NCBI GenBank assembly: GCA_038501195.1
Contig: JBBPUQ010000006.1
Coordinates: 3,720,001 to 3,784,000, forward strand
Reading direction: 5' to 3'
Source: Nemania diffusa
Taxonomy: Eukaryota > Ascomycota > Sordariomycetes > Xylariales > Xylariaceae
DNA: 64,000 nucleotides
In this document: positions 22,316-34,712 of the stretch, piece by piece
Layout: the number at the start of each line of letters is the position of its first letter
How positions within the stretch are numbered: the stretch's first letter is position 1
Notes under the pieces: model-generated
Told to the model about the DNA's origin: nothing
The model's input: the letters and a program-made list of their open reading frames with translations, nothing else
Databases searched by the model: none
Made by a program: the position numbers and the translations under genes

Positions 22316-25236
22316 GAGGACTTAACCGTTACAAAAACTGAAGTGAGGTGGAAGGAGTTAATAGGTGAAGAAGAAGTCCCCGTTTATTATTTCGCTATTC
22401 AAGATGATAATTCCCAGAGAGCCGCTATCGGATTATAAATTTGAAGAGCACACAATCAGTCAGTATTTATTATTCAACACAGACATGCGCAGTAAGCAAG
22501 TTGCAGCAGCTGTGCCAGCTTAGAGCAAACACAAGGCTAAAATGGAATGCCTTGAAAAGCCTGGGAGGACTAGGGGCTGCATCTACATGATCGATAGGCC
22601 AATAGATCATGACATGCGCCCCCTCCATGTTGCACAAGCAAGTCTTGTGAGAAAGTGGCGGTGGCAGCACAGCACTAATAATAGCCTGGATATTCAATCT
22701 AGGTTGGGTACTCCAATCGTATACCATGGCGGCCATTTAATTGAAGCCTATTAATAATTGTCTAGGAGTACTGGTATTACTGCCATCTCTAACCTGCAAC
22801 CGTGGAGTTGGTAACAACGAGATGAACTAATCAATACTAGCCTACAGTACTATATGAGGCATACTAAATGCCGAACGTGGAAAGCTGTAGTATAAGCTAT
22901 AGAAGTTAGTATATTGCCTAAGTAGTTGTTAAAGGCTTCAATCAACCAACAGTCAAATTCGGATATTAAGCTACTTTTTAATAGGTCTGTTTTATACAGT
23001 TGTAGAGGGAGTATTAAGCAACTATTAGCTATTAACTATCTACCATAATGACCTAGCCACTTCACTTTACACAAATACTGTCAGTAATTTCGTTACATCA
23101 AGTGAAATGTCTCGTGTGAAAGGGCCTATCCAATAGAAAGGCGGTAGTTACCAGAGGGGAATATATTTTTGAATAGGAAAGAGGTAATTAAAACCTAAAT
23201 AGAAGTTGAGATTGAATGCAATAGAACATAGAAGGAAGGCGAGACGAGTTAATATCACAAGGGGTCAATTAGTTAGGGGTACTTACTCTGCATGTATAAG
23301 TACCTACGATTGGCAGTACTATCAAGTAGTAACGTTGTTATTGTGTTGTTGCTGTTGTTAGATCTCTTGTTTGCCAAGGTAGGTTCGGGTAACAGTAAGA
23401 GTGTCAGTACCTACCTACTCTCTAAACTGTAGGTACTTTCCTCCGAAATATAACTACAGTTGTTTGTCGAATGATAAAGTAACTCTATATGGTGGCTATA
23501 TCTATGGTTTTGGCTACATATAAGACCCCTAGAGGGATGCAGAGGGCCAGGAATCAATTGAACTTTCTATTGAGCCCTATATTACACCCTTCTTCCAAGC
23601 TGCTTGCGGCGTCCAATTCACTCAGGGTCAACCCCCCCCTTAACAGTGCTCAACGTGATAACAACAACAATCACCTCTACTACAGCAATTAAACGCATCT
23701 TCATCTACTTTTTGATCCCAAACCGGCAGTTTGCATCAAGCCAAATTTTGCAGAAGGACAACTAAGTCTTAATTATTTCATCTCGTATCAGTTTTCTAGT
23801 TGAAACTATAGGGTATGTGTCACGAGACAGAACTGCAACGCTAACCACAACACAACTAATGCAGAATGCAAAAGTAGAACGTTGCTAAGGTGGAAACCTT
23901 GACCGTTTGCAGGTCTTATATATGGGACCGTGACAGTTTAAAGGCAATTGATCCATTCCCTCTCTCTCTCTCTCACCCGCGCGCGCACACACACATACAC
24001 ACACACACAGCGTGAGTCATATTGGAACAGCAAACATTACACATACTATCCAAACCTCGACAAACCTTAAGGCCTCGTGCTTGGTCGCTCTTCTTCCTCC
24101 CTCTCCCCTTCAACATTCTCTACGCCATTCCTTGAATAATGTCATCTTTTGATGGTCTACCAGGACTAACGGTATCTTGGTTTTCTCTACAGCAGATACA
24201 CCTCCTATAGGGTTCTTCGCCGGGGTTACCCCCTCTTGATTACCTTGTTGGCCACCATCTCTCTCCCAACCCTCAGTACCAACTAGTGTCTATTGCCTTG
24301 GAAATTAGAAACCCGCTCTACCCCAGGCCTATTACCCACGTAAGAGCTACCACGTGGATTGTTTGAGTTTCTAACCCCCAAAACTGGAGAACTCTCAGCT
24401 TGCAGACTTCAGGCCTAATCACCTCCTACCCGACACACTTATCCTACATCGAGTAAGTGAAGATAATAGGCCCAGCAACGAGTGTCTGCTGTGTCAGGTA
24501 GCCTTGTACTAATTTCAAAGTCATCTAGGAATACCGGGACACCTGAACTCTCTGCCATTGAAGTTACTCTATGTCCACGGAACTTAATGTAACTTCCAAT
24601 TCAGTGTTCACGAGGAGAGGAGGCACAAAAGAACATCTTCGTTTTTGTCAGTGTGGTTGGTAATACTGTCCGCATTACTTCTGTCACAACGAGGCCATTA
24701 TTGCCATCATAGCAATAACGGTATATAGGCTCCGTGATACCTACCTAGGTACCTAAGGGAGGCACAAGGTATTTAGGAGGTACGCTGAAGTGGCCATACT
24801 TCTCTCTTATCTGCGACCTCGATTAGGTACTTTTTACACGAAGTAGCTTTCTTTGCATTACTCCCATTTCCTTGAGGCAACCTCACCCTTATCCTCTCCT
24901 ACGCACCTGCCCCCGCGGCTCGATTTGTTGGTCAATTCTTAGGTACCTAAGTACCTACCCAGGGCACTTACCTATATGTACCTCGTACTTGCCGTGCTTT
25001 GGTAGATACCTAAGGTAAGGTATGTTGTTTTCACTACTATGCCCATTATTTTGGCCTCTTCTTTTCTTCTTTTTCTATTCTCAGCAACTTTCCACACACG
25101 CCCACACGTACGTGTCTACACTCGCCTTCCACCCCATCACTCAATTTTCAATTTTTCACCTATCTCCTCTGTTAAATGTGTTGCTATATTATATATATAT
25201 TTGATAGAAGGCCAACTAACTGTTTTCAAGAACACG
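22316..25236. other. 2.9-kb AT-rich intergenic region
   Basis: No supported gene. It contains a compound CT/CG/CA microsatellite (23959-24009), pyrimidine-rich runs, and several GGTACCTA-like palindromes near 24741-24757 and 24940-24960. The final 250 bases, CT-rich, are probably the helicase promoter and 5' leader. Short frames such as 22470-22736 and 25022-25204 look accidental. Confidence 0.45.
23959..24009. repeat. Compound CT / CG / CA microsatellite
   Basis: A (CT)n run passes into CCGCGCGCG and then into (CA)n with one TA interruption, about 50 bases in total. The alternating purine-pyrimidine half could adopt Z-DNA. Length is likely variable between strains. Confidence 0.85.
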
Positions 25237-28200
25237 ATGGAGTCCCAAGACTCCGTCCTCCAGCACGGGTACAAGGTAAGCAATCTCGCAACGGCTTCAG
25301 CATTCCCAAGAGTCCATACTAACTCAACAATGTAGGATGAACAAGATATCATTCAACAGCACGTGAATTTTCGCCATTTAGGGTCTGCCAACATTCCAGA
25401 GTGGCAAAAATACCCCGAGATTCCCACTGCGCAGGATCTGAATCCCGACTGGGATAACCCAGAAGATCTTGAGAGGATCAACAGCCTGCTACCCAATGAC
25501 TGGCAGAATCCCTTCCCTGATAAGAATACTTATTTAGAAACCCATTACCGTCTTCAGCGCGAGGAAGCAATTGCCATGTTGCGTTATTCCGTTAAAAAAT
25601 ACCGCGAAGATGCTACGATGACAGATGACCCAGAGACCTGTGTTTATACCAAGGTTAGACTACATCCATATATCGTGTACTTAAGCTGACACCTCTCAAT
25701 ATAGGTTTTCGTTCAAGGGTATCTTCTGACGCGGCTTGGGCCAATGTGTCGAATCCAGTTCTCAACAGAGAGAGCTGGCAAAAAGATTCGCTGGACTCAA
25801 ACACGACGCTTAACCACCGGGGCCCTTGTGGCCATATCTACTGCCGAGGATGGTTTCAGAACAATTTGCATGCCAGCTGTTATAGCAGACCACCCCATTC
25901 AGGGCGGCCTGGACCAAAATCCTCCCACTATCCAGATCTTCTGGGCTGACACAGATGATGCTATCCTCGACCCAACTACTGAGCTAGTTATGCTCGAAAG
26001 TCGTTCGGGTTACTTTGAGGCGGTACGACATTGTATGGTGGGACTACAACACGTAGCTACTACAGCTACAACCCTAGATAAATATCTAGTCGACCTTGAC
26101 AGGAGCGACTTGGCAGCTCAGTATGTTCAAGAGAATCCTTATATGAACATCAGCTCGCTTGTTCATCATATACCCGGATCTTCTACTTTGCCTGTGGATA
26201 CCGTTCGTGAGCGCCTAGTTGAAGCGAGAGAATCGCTGAGAAATTATAGAGTATCCGACGGTATTAGTGACCGAATCTCGCCTTATACCAACCTCGATAA
26301 CTCTCAGCTCTCTGCCGTTCATCGAATTCTTACTAAGGAGCTAAGTATTATCCAAGGCCCCCCTGGCACTGGGAAAACCTTTACATCCGTCCAAGCTCTT
26401 CAAATCTTACTAGACAGCCAACAAGAGCGCGGGCGTAATGTTGTTATCGTCGCCGCTCAAACGAATCACGCTGTAGACCAAATACTGAGCCAACTGATCG
26501 GACTAGGCTTTAACACGGTCCGTTTAGGCGGTCGCACACAAAGCGAAGATATAAAACGCTATAGCATGTATAATCTCCGTCGTCGTGCTATGGCTCCTCG
26601 GGCACAGAAAGAAGACAGAGACTACAAGACCTTGGAGGCGGCACGGAAAAGAACCATAACCCGGCTCGAAGAGATTACCAGCATCTTTTCCGAGGAATTG
26701 ATAGACCCACAAGCCCTCCAAGCCGCAAATCTCATTACCCAGGCGCAGTTAGAGTCATTGATAGCTGCGGATGAATGGGCGTCGACCGCCGACATATCGT
26801 CTAGTGTACCCTCTCAGTCGTCTGGTATACTCTCCCAGTGGCTTGGTGCCCAGCGTATTAAGGCACCATCTATGGCCGCGATTGACCCTGATTTCGATAT
26901 CCAAGAAAGCGACGACTCAGCAGATTTCGACGTTGAAGACTATGATATAGAGCTGGATGACTGTATTGCCGACGATGATGAGAATAGTGGCAGGGTTTTC
27001 GGCCGATGGGTACCAATCAAGTATCAATGGACCGGTGCGAATCCTCGGTGCCAAACCGAGGCCGATACAATTATTCGCGAGGAGCTCAAGAAAAGCAACC
27101 TATGGGATGTTCACAGAGCGTCCCGTGGTGCTATATACCAGTACTGGCAGCGTGAACTCCTTAACCTTCGACTAGACGGGTTCCACACCGAACTTGCGGC
27201 GAATACTCGGATATGCAGGAACTTGAAGACTAATAGATGGCTTAGGGATTTGCGGTGCGTAAAAATGGCCCAGATTGAGATTATCGGATGCACTACAACC
27301 GGGTTGTGCAAATACCGTGGTTTACTTGCTGCTCTCCAGCCGAGAACAATGCTTATCGAAGAAGCAGCCGAAACTAAAGAAGCAAGCATCACATCTGCTT
27401 TATACCCGTCGCTTCAGCAGCTTATTCTTGTCGGCGATCACCAGCAATTGGCGCCATCTTGCGATACCCCCTTTCTAGATGAAGCCCCTTATTTTATTCG
27501 CATTTCGATGTTTGAGCGACTTGTCAAGTTGAATATGCCGTACACAATTCTCAATATGCAACGACGCATGCACCCGATATTACGGGAGGTTCTTAACCCG
27601 TTCTATCCGGATTTGCAAGACCACCCGGTGGTAAGCAAACCAGACGCTCGTCCACCTGTCCCAGGAATGTCGCAACAGTCCTTCTTCTTCCATCACACGT
27701 GGGACGAGGGCACGGATGGTAATCTGAGCAAATTTAATGTTGTAGAAGCTGAAATGGTCGTAAAGTTCATCGACTACCTCATGATGAATGGCACCAAAGA
27801 GAGCGAGATCACGGTGTTAACCTTTTACCGAGGGCAGCGCAAAAAGATCCTTAGCGAGTTTAGGAAAATGCGGCACCGCGAACCATTCAAGAATGTTCAC
27901 ACAGTTGACTCATATCAAGGCGAGGAAAATGATATCGTGATTCTATCATTGGTTCGTAGCAACGGCCTTAATGGACCGCATAAAGCAGGCTTTCTTCAAG
28001 ACAGCAATCGGGGCGTTGTCTCGATTAGTCGTGCCCGTCGAGGCCTTTACATCTTCGGCAACATGATCAATCTGTTAAATGCATGCGAGGATTCGCGGAT
28101 AATGTGGGGGCGAGTTCACGATACTTTCCATCGCCAGAATCGATTCGGCGCAGATGGGAGATTGCCCATCACTTGTCAACAGCATAACAGAACTACTTGG

Positions 28201-29136
28201 ATTACTCACCCCGATGACTGGATTGAGCATCACGGCGGCTGTAGTGAACCCTGTGTGGGGAAGTTGGAATGTGGCCATGATTGTGGTCGCAGATGCCATT
28301 GGTATGTCGATCTGCGCAAGTCTGAGGGTCGATTAATGGTGGCTTTCATCTCAAGTTAATATGAATACTAATAATAGGCTTCCAGGGTCCCTCATAATAG
28401 ACTGATTTGTCTAGAGCCCTGCGAGAGGACGCTAACTTGCGGCCATGGGTGCCAAAGAATATGTGGTGAGGATTGCAAGTGTACCTGTCCAGCATTTACA
28501 GGCGCGTATCCCGACGACGATACGGTGCAGAGTCAAACAGTCCTAAGCATCAATAAACCCTTCGCTGGGATGGCTGGGCCCATAGGAGGGTTGCGCGTGG
28601 ATCGCCATGAATATGGCCGTCAAGGTAGTAACAGATCAGTGGGCTCTTCTGTAAGATCAGACATACCGCGCCTAGCTTGGGCAAGTTTTGACGCTCGACA
28701 GCACGACGTACAGCGGCAACAAGAACATCGCCAATCCTCCGACTCCCTTCATCTCTCCGCGTGTAGTGATCAAAGCGCCCTGGTTAACCCGATCTGCGAG
28801 ACATTTCGCGAGGTTTTCCTAAACCCACGTGGCCAGCGCGACGTTAAGGAGGGGGTTGTTTCGGAAGTAAGTGTAACTTTGTCGTCCAACGGGGGCGAGA
28901 ATATTGCTGGAGATCTCCTCAGCTTTGATACTATTCACACAGAGGGTTTAGCACATCCGAATCCGACTCACACTTTGAGCCACAGACTCAAGGGAGAGAT
29001 AAATGCCGATCGGGATCGTGCTGTCGAAGATAGGCCTGAGTGGGAGGTCCCTGACGTTGTGTGTGAGACAAATAACGGCAAGCCGAACTCTCCCTATGTG
29101 TCTGAAGAAAATGGGGGAGACCTCATTGACATTTAG
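25237..29136 (+). CDS. UPF1-like SF1 helicase with NFX1-type zinc fingers
   Basis: Four exons (25237-25275, 25336-25653, 25705-28301, 28386-29136) give 1234 aa. After a regulatory N-terminal third come the helicase motifs: Walker A GPPGTGKT near residue 337, AAQTNHAVDQIL, motif II as LIEEAAE near 671, VGDHQQLAP, RRMHP, DSYQGEEND and SISRARRGLY. An acidic insert (DDSADFDVEDYDIELDD) lies between the ATPase motifs. The last intron, with a TACTAAT branch site, splices CHW to VPHNRLICLEPC and restores two NFX1-type finger units (PC-x4-L-x-CGH-x-C). Without this junction the frame ends at a stop. A Ser-rich tail of about 200 residues follows. Relatives (animal ZNFX1, S. pombe Hrr1, Neurospora SAD-3) act with RNA-dependent RNA polymerase in small-RNA silencing; a similar role here is inference. 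The protein likely acts in the nucleus or RNA granules. Confidence 0.88.
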
Positions 29137-30373
29137 AAGCCGAAGGAGTAGGATGTATGTTATGCTGTTTCCATTGGCCTTATGAGATTTCGCCACAAGA
29201 GGTACCTATTCTAAGGTGCCTCTATTGGCTTCAGGATTTCTTGGAATGAAGTTGAAGTAGGTGGTAAACTTGATAAGTGGATATCAATTCTAGCTACTCG
29301 TTCATATGATTTGCAACTTATACTGTGTGTGATGGGAGTGTGTGATGGCCTCTAAGAGTGAGAAACGGTAGGTATGTATTAGAGCGGACTCCTAACCACC
29401 ATCGGCTAGACCTGACGCCACTAAATGTGCCTCAAAATAGAGTTTTCTAGAGAAGCACCTACTGTCATACTGTCCAAAAACTTCCCGTAGATAGAAAAAG
29501 AGGGCATTATACGATAAGTAGGCGTCATGATATATTGCAAGTGGAGGATTCTACCATACCCTTACGTCTTGGATGAGGGCTCGCTGTTGGGTACTGAAGA
29601 TAAACTGAGCGAGTGATAAGTCATGAGCGGTCAGAAAATGCTTCAATTGAGTTTTTCAGTTAATTGAAGTGTCAAAATAAGTCCTTCAGCCGACAGTTCA
29701 ATTGAATAGGTAGCAGAAGGGGTGGTTTAGGGCTTGCTTCTATACCTGATGCTGGCACAAATTGAATCGGGCTGGAAAGTACCTGCTAAAAGGCTTGCGA
29801 CAAGCTTTTGTATATAAACTGAATTGATTGTTGTGTTTAGAAAACAGACAGGTTCAATTTTGCTACAAGCGTTATATTCGCGTTATTCAGCGCTATCTGT
29901 TGATATAAAAATTAACCATGGGTGAGTCCTCTAGTAGTACAGTCAAAGACACGGATTTACCTACTGGATTGGCTAGGGCTCCCCAACTGCACGAGTAAAG
30001 TGAAGCATGTCATCATGCACCCGAGAGGTCCACATTGACGTAACCATTACGGAATCCCACTCTCACCAAGTGCTTCAGGGGCGTCTCTTTACATTGCCAT
30101 ATGGCGAGTCTCAATAGTCTACCATCGATGGGCTCGGCCCTGAAGTGAGGCGTGTATGACGGCAAGCTGGATGATAGCCGGCTAGCTTTTCGTATGATCT
30201 TCTCTTTCATATGCTGTGCTGTGCTGTGCTGGGTGGGTATATAGGTAGGTAGCTATGATGACAACGACAGAGAGCGTTGTATGTATATAATGCATTCTGT
30301 GTCGTTTGGCGAAGCACAGTTGCTCTGAATTTCTCCTATTCCGCCATCGTAGGTTAGCACACTTCATGCGACT
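29137..30373. other. Intergenic region
   Basis: About 1.2 kb without a supported gene. It has TTCAATTGAA-like short palindromes near 29640-29705 and a TGCTG pentanucleotide tandem near 30211-30230. The sequence next to 30374 is probably the Rds1-like promoter. Confidence 0.4.
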
Positions 30374-31777
30374 ATGGCAATCTTCACCCTCAAGTCTCCT
30401 GGCTTTCTGGCCTTGGCCTTCGCGCTCAACTGCCGCGCCGTACCCGTAGTATCAGAGCCAGCAACAACCGTAACGTCCGACGCCCCAGCAACGGCCAGTC
30501 TCGTCCCCATCACCAACGTCACCTCACATGGCTCCTACACCGGACCGCCCCCAACAACAACAGGCGCGCTATCGACGACAGTGCTGGCCTCGTCCATCGC
30601 AGCACAGCCCCCGGAGCCGTACAAGCTGCAGTACCAGGCCGACGGGCAGCTCCACGCGCCGCAGCCGGCCCCGTACACGCCAGCAGGCGGGCTCGGCACG
30701 AACGGCACGGAGCCCGTGTACCGCGTGCAGAGCGACTTCGACTACGAGTCGATCGCGCTGGGGCTGTACCAGGAGTGGATCGAGCTCGACCTCTTCCACT
30801 ACGGGCTGGCGACGTACTCGCCCGCCGACTTCGCCGCCGCGGGCCTCACCGCCGAGGACAGGTACCTGCTCCAGTTCATGGCGGAGCAGGAGGCCGGGCA
30901 CGCGACGCTGCTCTCCAACATGCTCGGCCCCAGCGCGCCCGTGCAGTGCACCTACGCCTACCCGTCCATGACGCTGCGCGAGTACGTCGACTTCAGCCAG
31001 AAGCTGACGCGCTGGGGCGAGTCGGGGGTGTACGGGTTCCTGAACCACCTGGACGCGCGCGAGGTCGGGCAGCTGCTGCTGCAGTCCATCTCCACCGAGG
31101 CGCGGCAGCAGATGGTGTTCCGGCAGTTCGCGGGCCAGTTCCCCATGCCCGTGTGGTTCGAGGTCGGAGTCCCGCAGTCCTGGGCCTGGACCATGCTCGC
31201 GCCGTACATCTCCTCCTGTCCTGAAAACCAGACGCGGCTGGTGTGGCAGAACTTCCCGGCGCTGCGCGTGCTGAACCAGCCGAATCCGGCGCGGGTCAAC
31301 GGGTCGGAGGTGTGGAATGAGACGCTGGGCGACGCGGCGAACACGCTGAGCACGGCGGGGTTGTCGGAGGGGGATTTATGTGCGAATGCCACGGCGGTGG
31401 GCGAGAATTGCAGCCCGGGAATCACGAGGAATAGGACGAGCCCGCTTTCGTATGCGGGCCGCGAGGTGTTCCTGAGCTGGGACGATCCCGGGAAGGCCGT
31501 CGGGCCGAACAACAGCTACGTGACCTCGACGTCGGCGGGGCCGCCGCGGTTCGCGGCGTGGGTGTCGCAGCTCAACGTGACGTACTCGCCGCTGCTGAAT
31601 ATTAGTGGAAATACGGCGTACACGATCCAGCCTAACACGTCGACGTATGAGGGCGATCCGGCGATTAATGGTACGATCTTCCTGGTGCTTACGGACCGGG
31701 AGTTGCCAGTCACGCCGTTCAACTTGAGCCAGGTCAATCCGTTTGTTAATGCATTGACTATCTACCAAGCTGGATAA
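30374..31777 (+). CDS. Secreted Rds1-like protein with ferritin-like domain
   Basis: Intronless 467-aa protein. A signal peptide (GFLALAFALNCRAVP) is followed by a Thr/Pro/Ser-rich stretch, probably O-glycosylated. The ferritin-like part spans about residues 115-260, with helices YESIALGLYQEWIELDLFHY and EDRYLLQFMAEQEAGHATLL, whose Glu and His positions suit a di-iron or ferritin fold. Many N-x-S/T sites mark it as a secretory glycoprotein. It matches S. pombe Rds1, a stress-response protein induced by nutrient conditions; enzymatic activity is not established. The gene is extremely GC3-rich, with large antisense shadow frames. It converges on SPT8 downstream. No introns or disruptions were seen. 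Start chosen at the first ATG, directly before the signal peptide. Confidence 0.88.
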   Translation: MAIFTLKSPGFLALAFALNCRAVPVVSEPATTVTSDAPATASLVPITNVTSHGSYTGPPPTTTGALSTTVLASSIAAQPPEPYKLQYQADGQLHAPQPAPYTPAGGLGTNGTEPVYRVQSDFDYESIALGLYQEWIELDLFHYGLATYSPADFAAAGLTAEDRYLLQFMAEQEAGHATLLSNMLGPSAPVQCTYAYPSMTLREYVDFSQKLTRWGESGVYGFLNHLDAREVGQLLLQSISTEARQQMVFRQFAGQFPMPVWFEVGVPQSWAWTMLAPYISSCPENQTRLVWQNFPALRVLNQPNPARVNGSEVWNETLGDAANTLSTAGLSEGDLCANATAVGENCSPGITRNRTSPLSYAGREVFLSWDDPGKAVGPNNSYVTSTSAGPPRFAAWVSQLNVTYSPLLNISGNTAYTIQPNTSTYEGDPAINGTIFLVLTDRELPVTPFNLSQVNPFVNALTIYQAG

Positions 31778-32468
31778 TAGATTGGTGTATAGTTTCTTTT
31801 GCTCGGGTGGTAATGAAGTGGTAATGGGGATGGAGATAAGAAATGGCGCTGCCCCTTTATGGAAGTAGTGGTAGACAGTGGGCGTAGAGATACACCCTAT
31901 ATATTGAATACGATGGGTGCATAGAAGAGTAATAATAATCTCTTGCGTTAAGCATACATATAACTGTATCTTGGATGGCAAGACATAGCTATCCTATGTA
32001 TATGAGCGTCCTTGTTAACCTTGAACGATATTGATTGCAGAACACTTACATAAGATCATCGCATCCCAGAGACCAAATACAATCCATCACACATGGGATG
32101 TCTGGGAAGGCATCCCAATATTCAAACGAATAATAATTCAAGACAAGTTGTATATCCTACAGACGCCGTATCCGACCGCCATCACGGGGTATCTACCGTC
32201 TAAAAGAAATATGCAATCCCAGCCAACCCCAAAGCGCCGCCGCGACAAATCCAGCCCGTCGCCGCCGCAAATCCCACGACCCAAGCGTCTTGCGTACAGC
32301 ATACTGCGTTAAACCAAAGCCAAGGGCGAAACACAAAGCCCCATCGTCCAACCCATCCCCCGAGACTCTCCAGGCCGCTCCCATCAACCAATATATGTGC
32401 GGTTGTGAATAGTAAAACCTTGGACCACCCCTAATGTACAGCAGCGAAAAGCCAACTCGACCCACCGC
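31778..32468. other. Convergent intergenic region
   Basis: About 690 bases between the Rds1-like gene and the end of SPT8. Short frames at 32031-32312 and on the minus strand have no family signal. It probably holds the two 3' UTRs. Confidence 0.4.
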
Positions 32469-34712
32469 CTAAGGCACATTAATCTCATACCCAATAAGCA
32501 CCTCCGTGGAGCTGCCCTCCCACCCGCGATTCCCCGCAGCAGAGAGCATGAACCGACTACTCGCATCCACATACAGACTCGAGATGACGCCCGCGCGCGG
32601 CGGACCAGGAATAATCAGGAACGGTGGCGGCGCGTGCTTAGACGTAGCATTAGCAGCGCCGGCGCCACCACTCTCCGAGGGCCGGCGCGTGTCGTAGAGC
32701 CGCAGGATGTCGTGCGACGCGCACACGAGGTGGCGCCCGTTGGGCATGGCGCGCACGCAGCTGACGGGCCCGCTGCCGCCGGGGAAGCGCAGCACGCGCT
32801 CGGGCTGCCAGCCGCCGCGGCCGCCGCGCGCGCGGTGCACGCTGTACTCCTCGACCGTGCCGTTGCGCCGCCCCGCGTACACCCAGTTGCCGTCCGGGCT
32901 CCAGCACACCCCCATGCACCACGGCGGCACGCCGGGGCGGGTGCCCATGCGCGCCGCCGGGTTCGGCATGCGCCGGTCCCAGATGCGGATCGTGCCGTCG
33001 ATCGAGGCCGAGAGGAAGGTGCTGTCTGATGTCTCGCTGGCGTCGTGGTGGGTGGGCGGGGGCGCGACGAAGAGGGCGGAGGGGGACTGGGGAGGGTCGC
33101 TTGCGTGGAGGGCTGATGGGTCTGGTTGTGTCAAGGGTGGCGGTGCCGTAGAGAAGGAGTTGTTATCCATCGTCCCCACTAGAGTGTCGTCTGTTGTAGC
33201 GAAAGAAGCGGGTATATCACCGTTCGTCCCGTTTAGAGTAGACGTGTTGTGATTTGTAGAGTCGATAGGAGCATCGATGCCATTTTGCTGAAATCCTGGC
33301 GGGGGAACATGTGTCGGTGCAGTACCATTTACACCGTTGGAATTAGCTGCGTCGGGAATGCCATAGTCATTTATAGGCATGTTATCCTGTGCCGAATCCT
33401 GCATCATAGCGCGGGAAAATTCGTTATCATCGTCGCCTTCGAAGCCTCCCATGCCGTCGCCATCACCAAAAAGGTCAGACCCTGCCCCCGGACTGCCCCC
33501 GAACAGGCTATCGTGCGCAGGACTATCTTGCCCATTCACTATATCCTGGGATGCATCTCCTGCTGGCGCGGCGTGTCCATTGACGCCCGAACCATTAGAT
33601 TCCATCTTTATATCGTTGCTCAGCCCGTTCTCTAGCTTATAGCCGAGATCGTGAGAGGTCGACGCATGTCCGTTGGTACTGGAGAAAGTGTCGCTCGGGA
33701 GGAATGTCTCACTGGCCTCGGGCGGGATAGGTGCGCCGCCCATAGGCCTCAGCTCAATGGCGGATATCTGGCCGCCGCCGCCGTCGAATTGCCTCGACAC
33801 ACTGCCCGTGTTGAGATCCCAATTAAAGATGGTCTTGTCCCAGCTGCCACTCAAGACGCTCTTCTCGTCAGCCGCCAATGTCAACGCACTCACCGCGTTG
33901 GTGTGCTTCTGTAGACAGGTGATGCGCTTTCCTTCGTCGTGGCGGACGCTCTGTAGATTGATGCCGCCGCTCTCGAGGCCGGACAGGAGCCAGAGGGCCT
34001 GCGAGTGCACGGCTAAGCTGTAGACGGGGGACAGCACGACGTCTTCCTGGCGGGCTGCCGAGGACTGCGGCTCGGCGTTTTCCCAGTAGGACAGGAGCAC
34101 GCCGGCCTTGGTGACGGAGTCGACGAAGGGATGACGCTGGGCCACGGTCAGGAGTGTCTTCCCGTTTATGGTGGCCGGCCCGTCGTATTTCCTGATATAG
34201 CCGTCACTCCCGCCGGTCATCCAGTAGCGCAGATCGGGGGTGATGGCAATGGCGTTGACGCTTGTGGCCATCGGCGCGGCCATGGTGGGCACGATGTCGT
34301 AGGTCTTGGCGGTGAGCACCTCGGGCCGCATCGTCGGTCTCCATGTGGGCGTGGACTGGTCTCTGGGGCTCGCGGACTTGTGCGAGGTAGCGTGAGCTGG
34401 CTGTTCCTGCTGCTGATGCTGCTGTTGCTGTTGCTGCTGCGACTCGTCGTTCTCTTGAGGGTGGTCCTGGTCATCCTCGTCCTCGTCTTCGTTGTCGTTG
34501 TCATTGTTCTCGTCATTATCGTTGTAAGTGTCGGGTTCATTGTCATCGTCCTCATCGCCGTCGGGGTTCTCATTATCTTCCTCGGCATCGACATCATGCA
34601 TGGTGAGGTCGTCATCGTGCTCGGGCTCGTGCTCGTTATCGGAGCTGGCGTTCGAGTCGCGGTCGAAATCGTCCATCTTAACCCGTCTGTCGCGGTCGGC
34701 GGTGACCGTCAA
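32469..34712 (-). CDS. SPT8: SAGA complex subunit Spt8 (WD40 protein)
   Basis: Single-exon frame of 747 aa; an alternative start 11 codons downstream (MDDFDRDSN) begins the acidic region and may be the true one. Residues 12-90 are almost entirely D/E/N, followed by a poly-Q run and a Ser/Pro stretch. The WD40 part begins with YDIVPTMAAP and MTGGSDGYIRKYDG, the Spt8 hallmark, then HPFVDSVTKAGVLLSYWEN, HTNAVSALTLAADEKSV, LSGSWDKTIFNWDL, and later SASIDGTIRIWDRR. A disordered insert of about 200 residues splits the repeats, as in other filamentous-fungal Spt8. It acts in the nucleus, linking SAGA to TBP to control TATA-box promoters (known for yeast). Neighbour genes are unrelated. The C-terminus VLIGYEINVP is family-typical. 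Confidence 0.9.
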   Translation of the reverse strand: MTVTADRDRRVKMDDFDRDSNASSDNEHEPEHDDDLTMHDVDAEEDNENPDGDEDDDNEPDTYNDNDENNDNDNEDEDEDDQDHPQENDESQQQQQQQHQQQEQPAHATSHKSASPRDQSTPTWRPTMRPEVLTAKTYDIVPTMAAPMATSVNAIAITPDLRYWMTGGSDGYIRKYDGPATINGKTLLTVAQRHPFVDSVTKAGVLLSYWENAEPQSSAARQEDVVLSPVYSLAVHSQALWLLSGLESGGINLQSVRHDEGKRITCLQKHTNAVSALTLAADEKSVLSGSWDKTIFNWDLNTGSVSRQFDGGGGQISAIELRPMGGAPIPPEASETFLPSDTFSSTNGHASTSHDLGYKLENGLSNDIKMESNGSGVNGHAAPAGDASQDIVNGQDSPAHDSLFGGSPGAGSDLFGDGDGMGGFEGDDDNEFSRAMMQDSAQDNMPINDYGIPDAANSNGVNGTAPTHVPPPGFQQNGIDAPIDSTNHNTSTLNGTNGDIPASFATTDDTLVGTMDNNSFSTAPPPLTQPDPSALHASDPPQSPSALFVAPPPTHHDASETSDSTFLSASIDGTIRIWDRRMPNPAARMGTRPGVPPWCMGVCWSPDGNWVYAGRRNGTVEEYSVHRARGGRGGWQPERVLRFPGGSGPVSCVRAMPNGRHLVCASHDILRLYDTRRPSESGGAGAANATSKHAPPPFLIIPGPPRAGVISSLYVDASSRFMLSAAGNRGWEGSSTEVLIGYEINVP

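Noticed and set aside
30569..31512. Minus-strand frames opposite the Rds1-like gene
   Set aside because: Shadows caused by very high GC3; no family resemblance.
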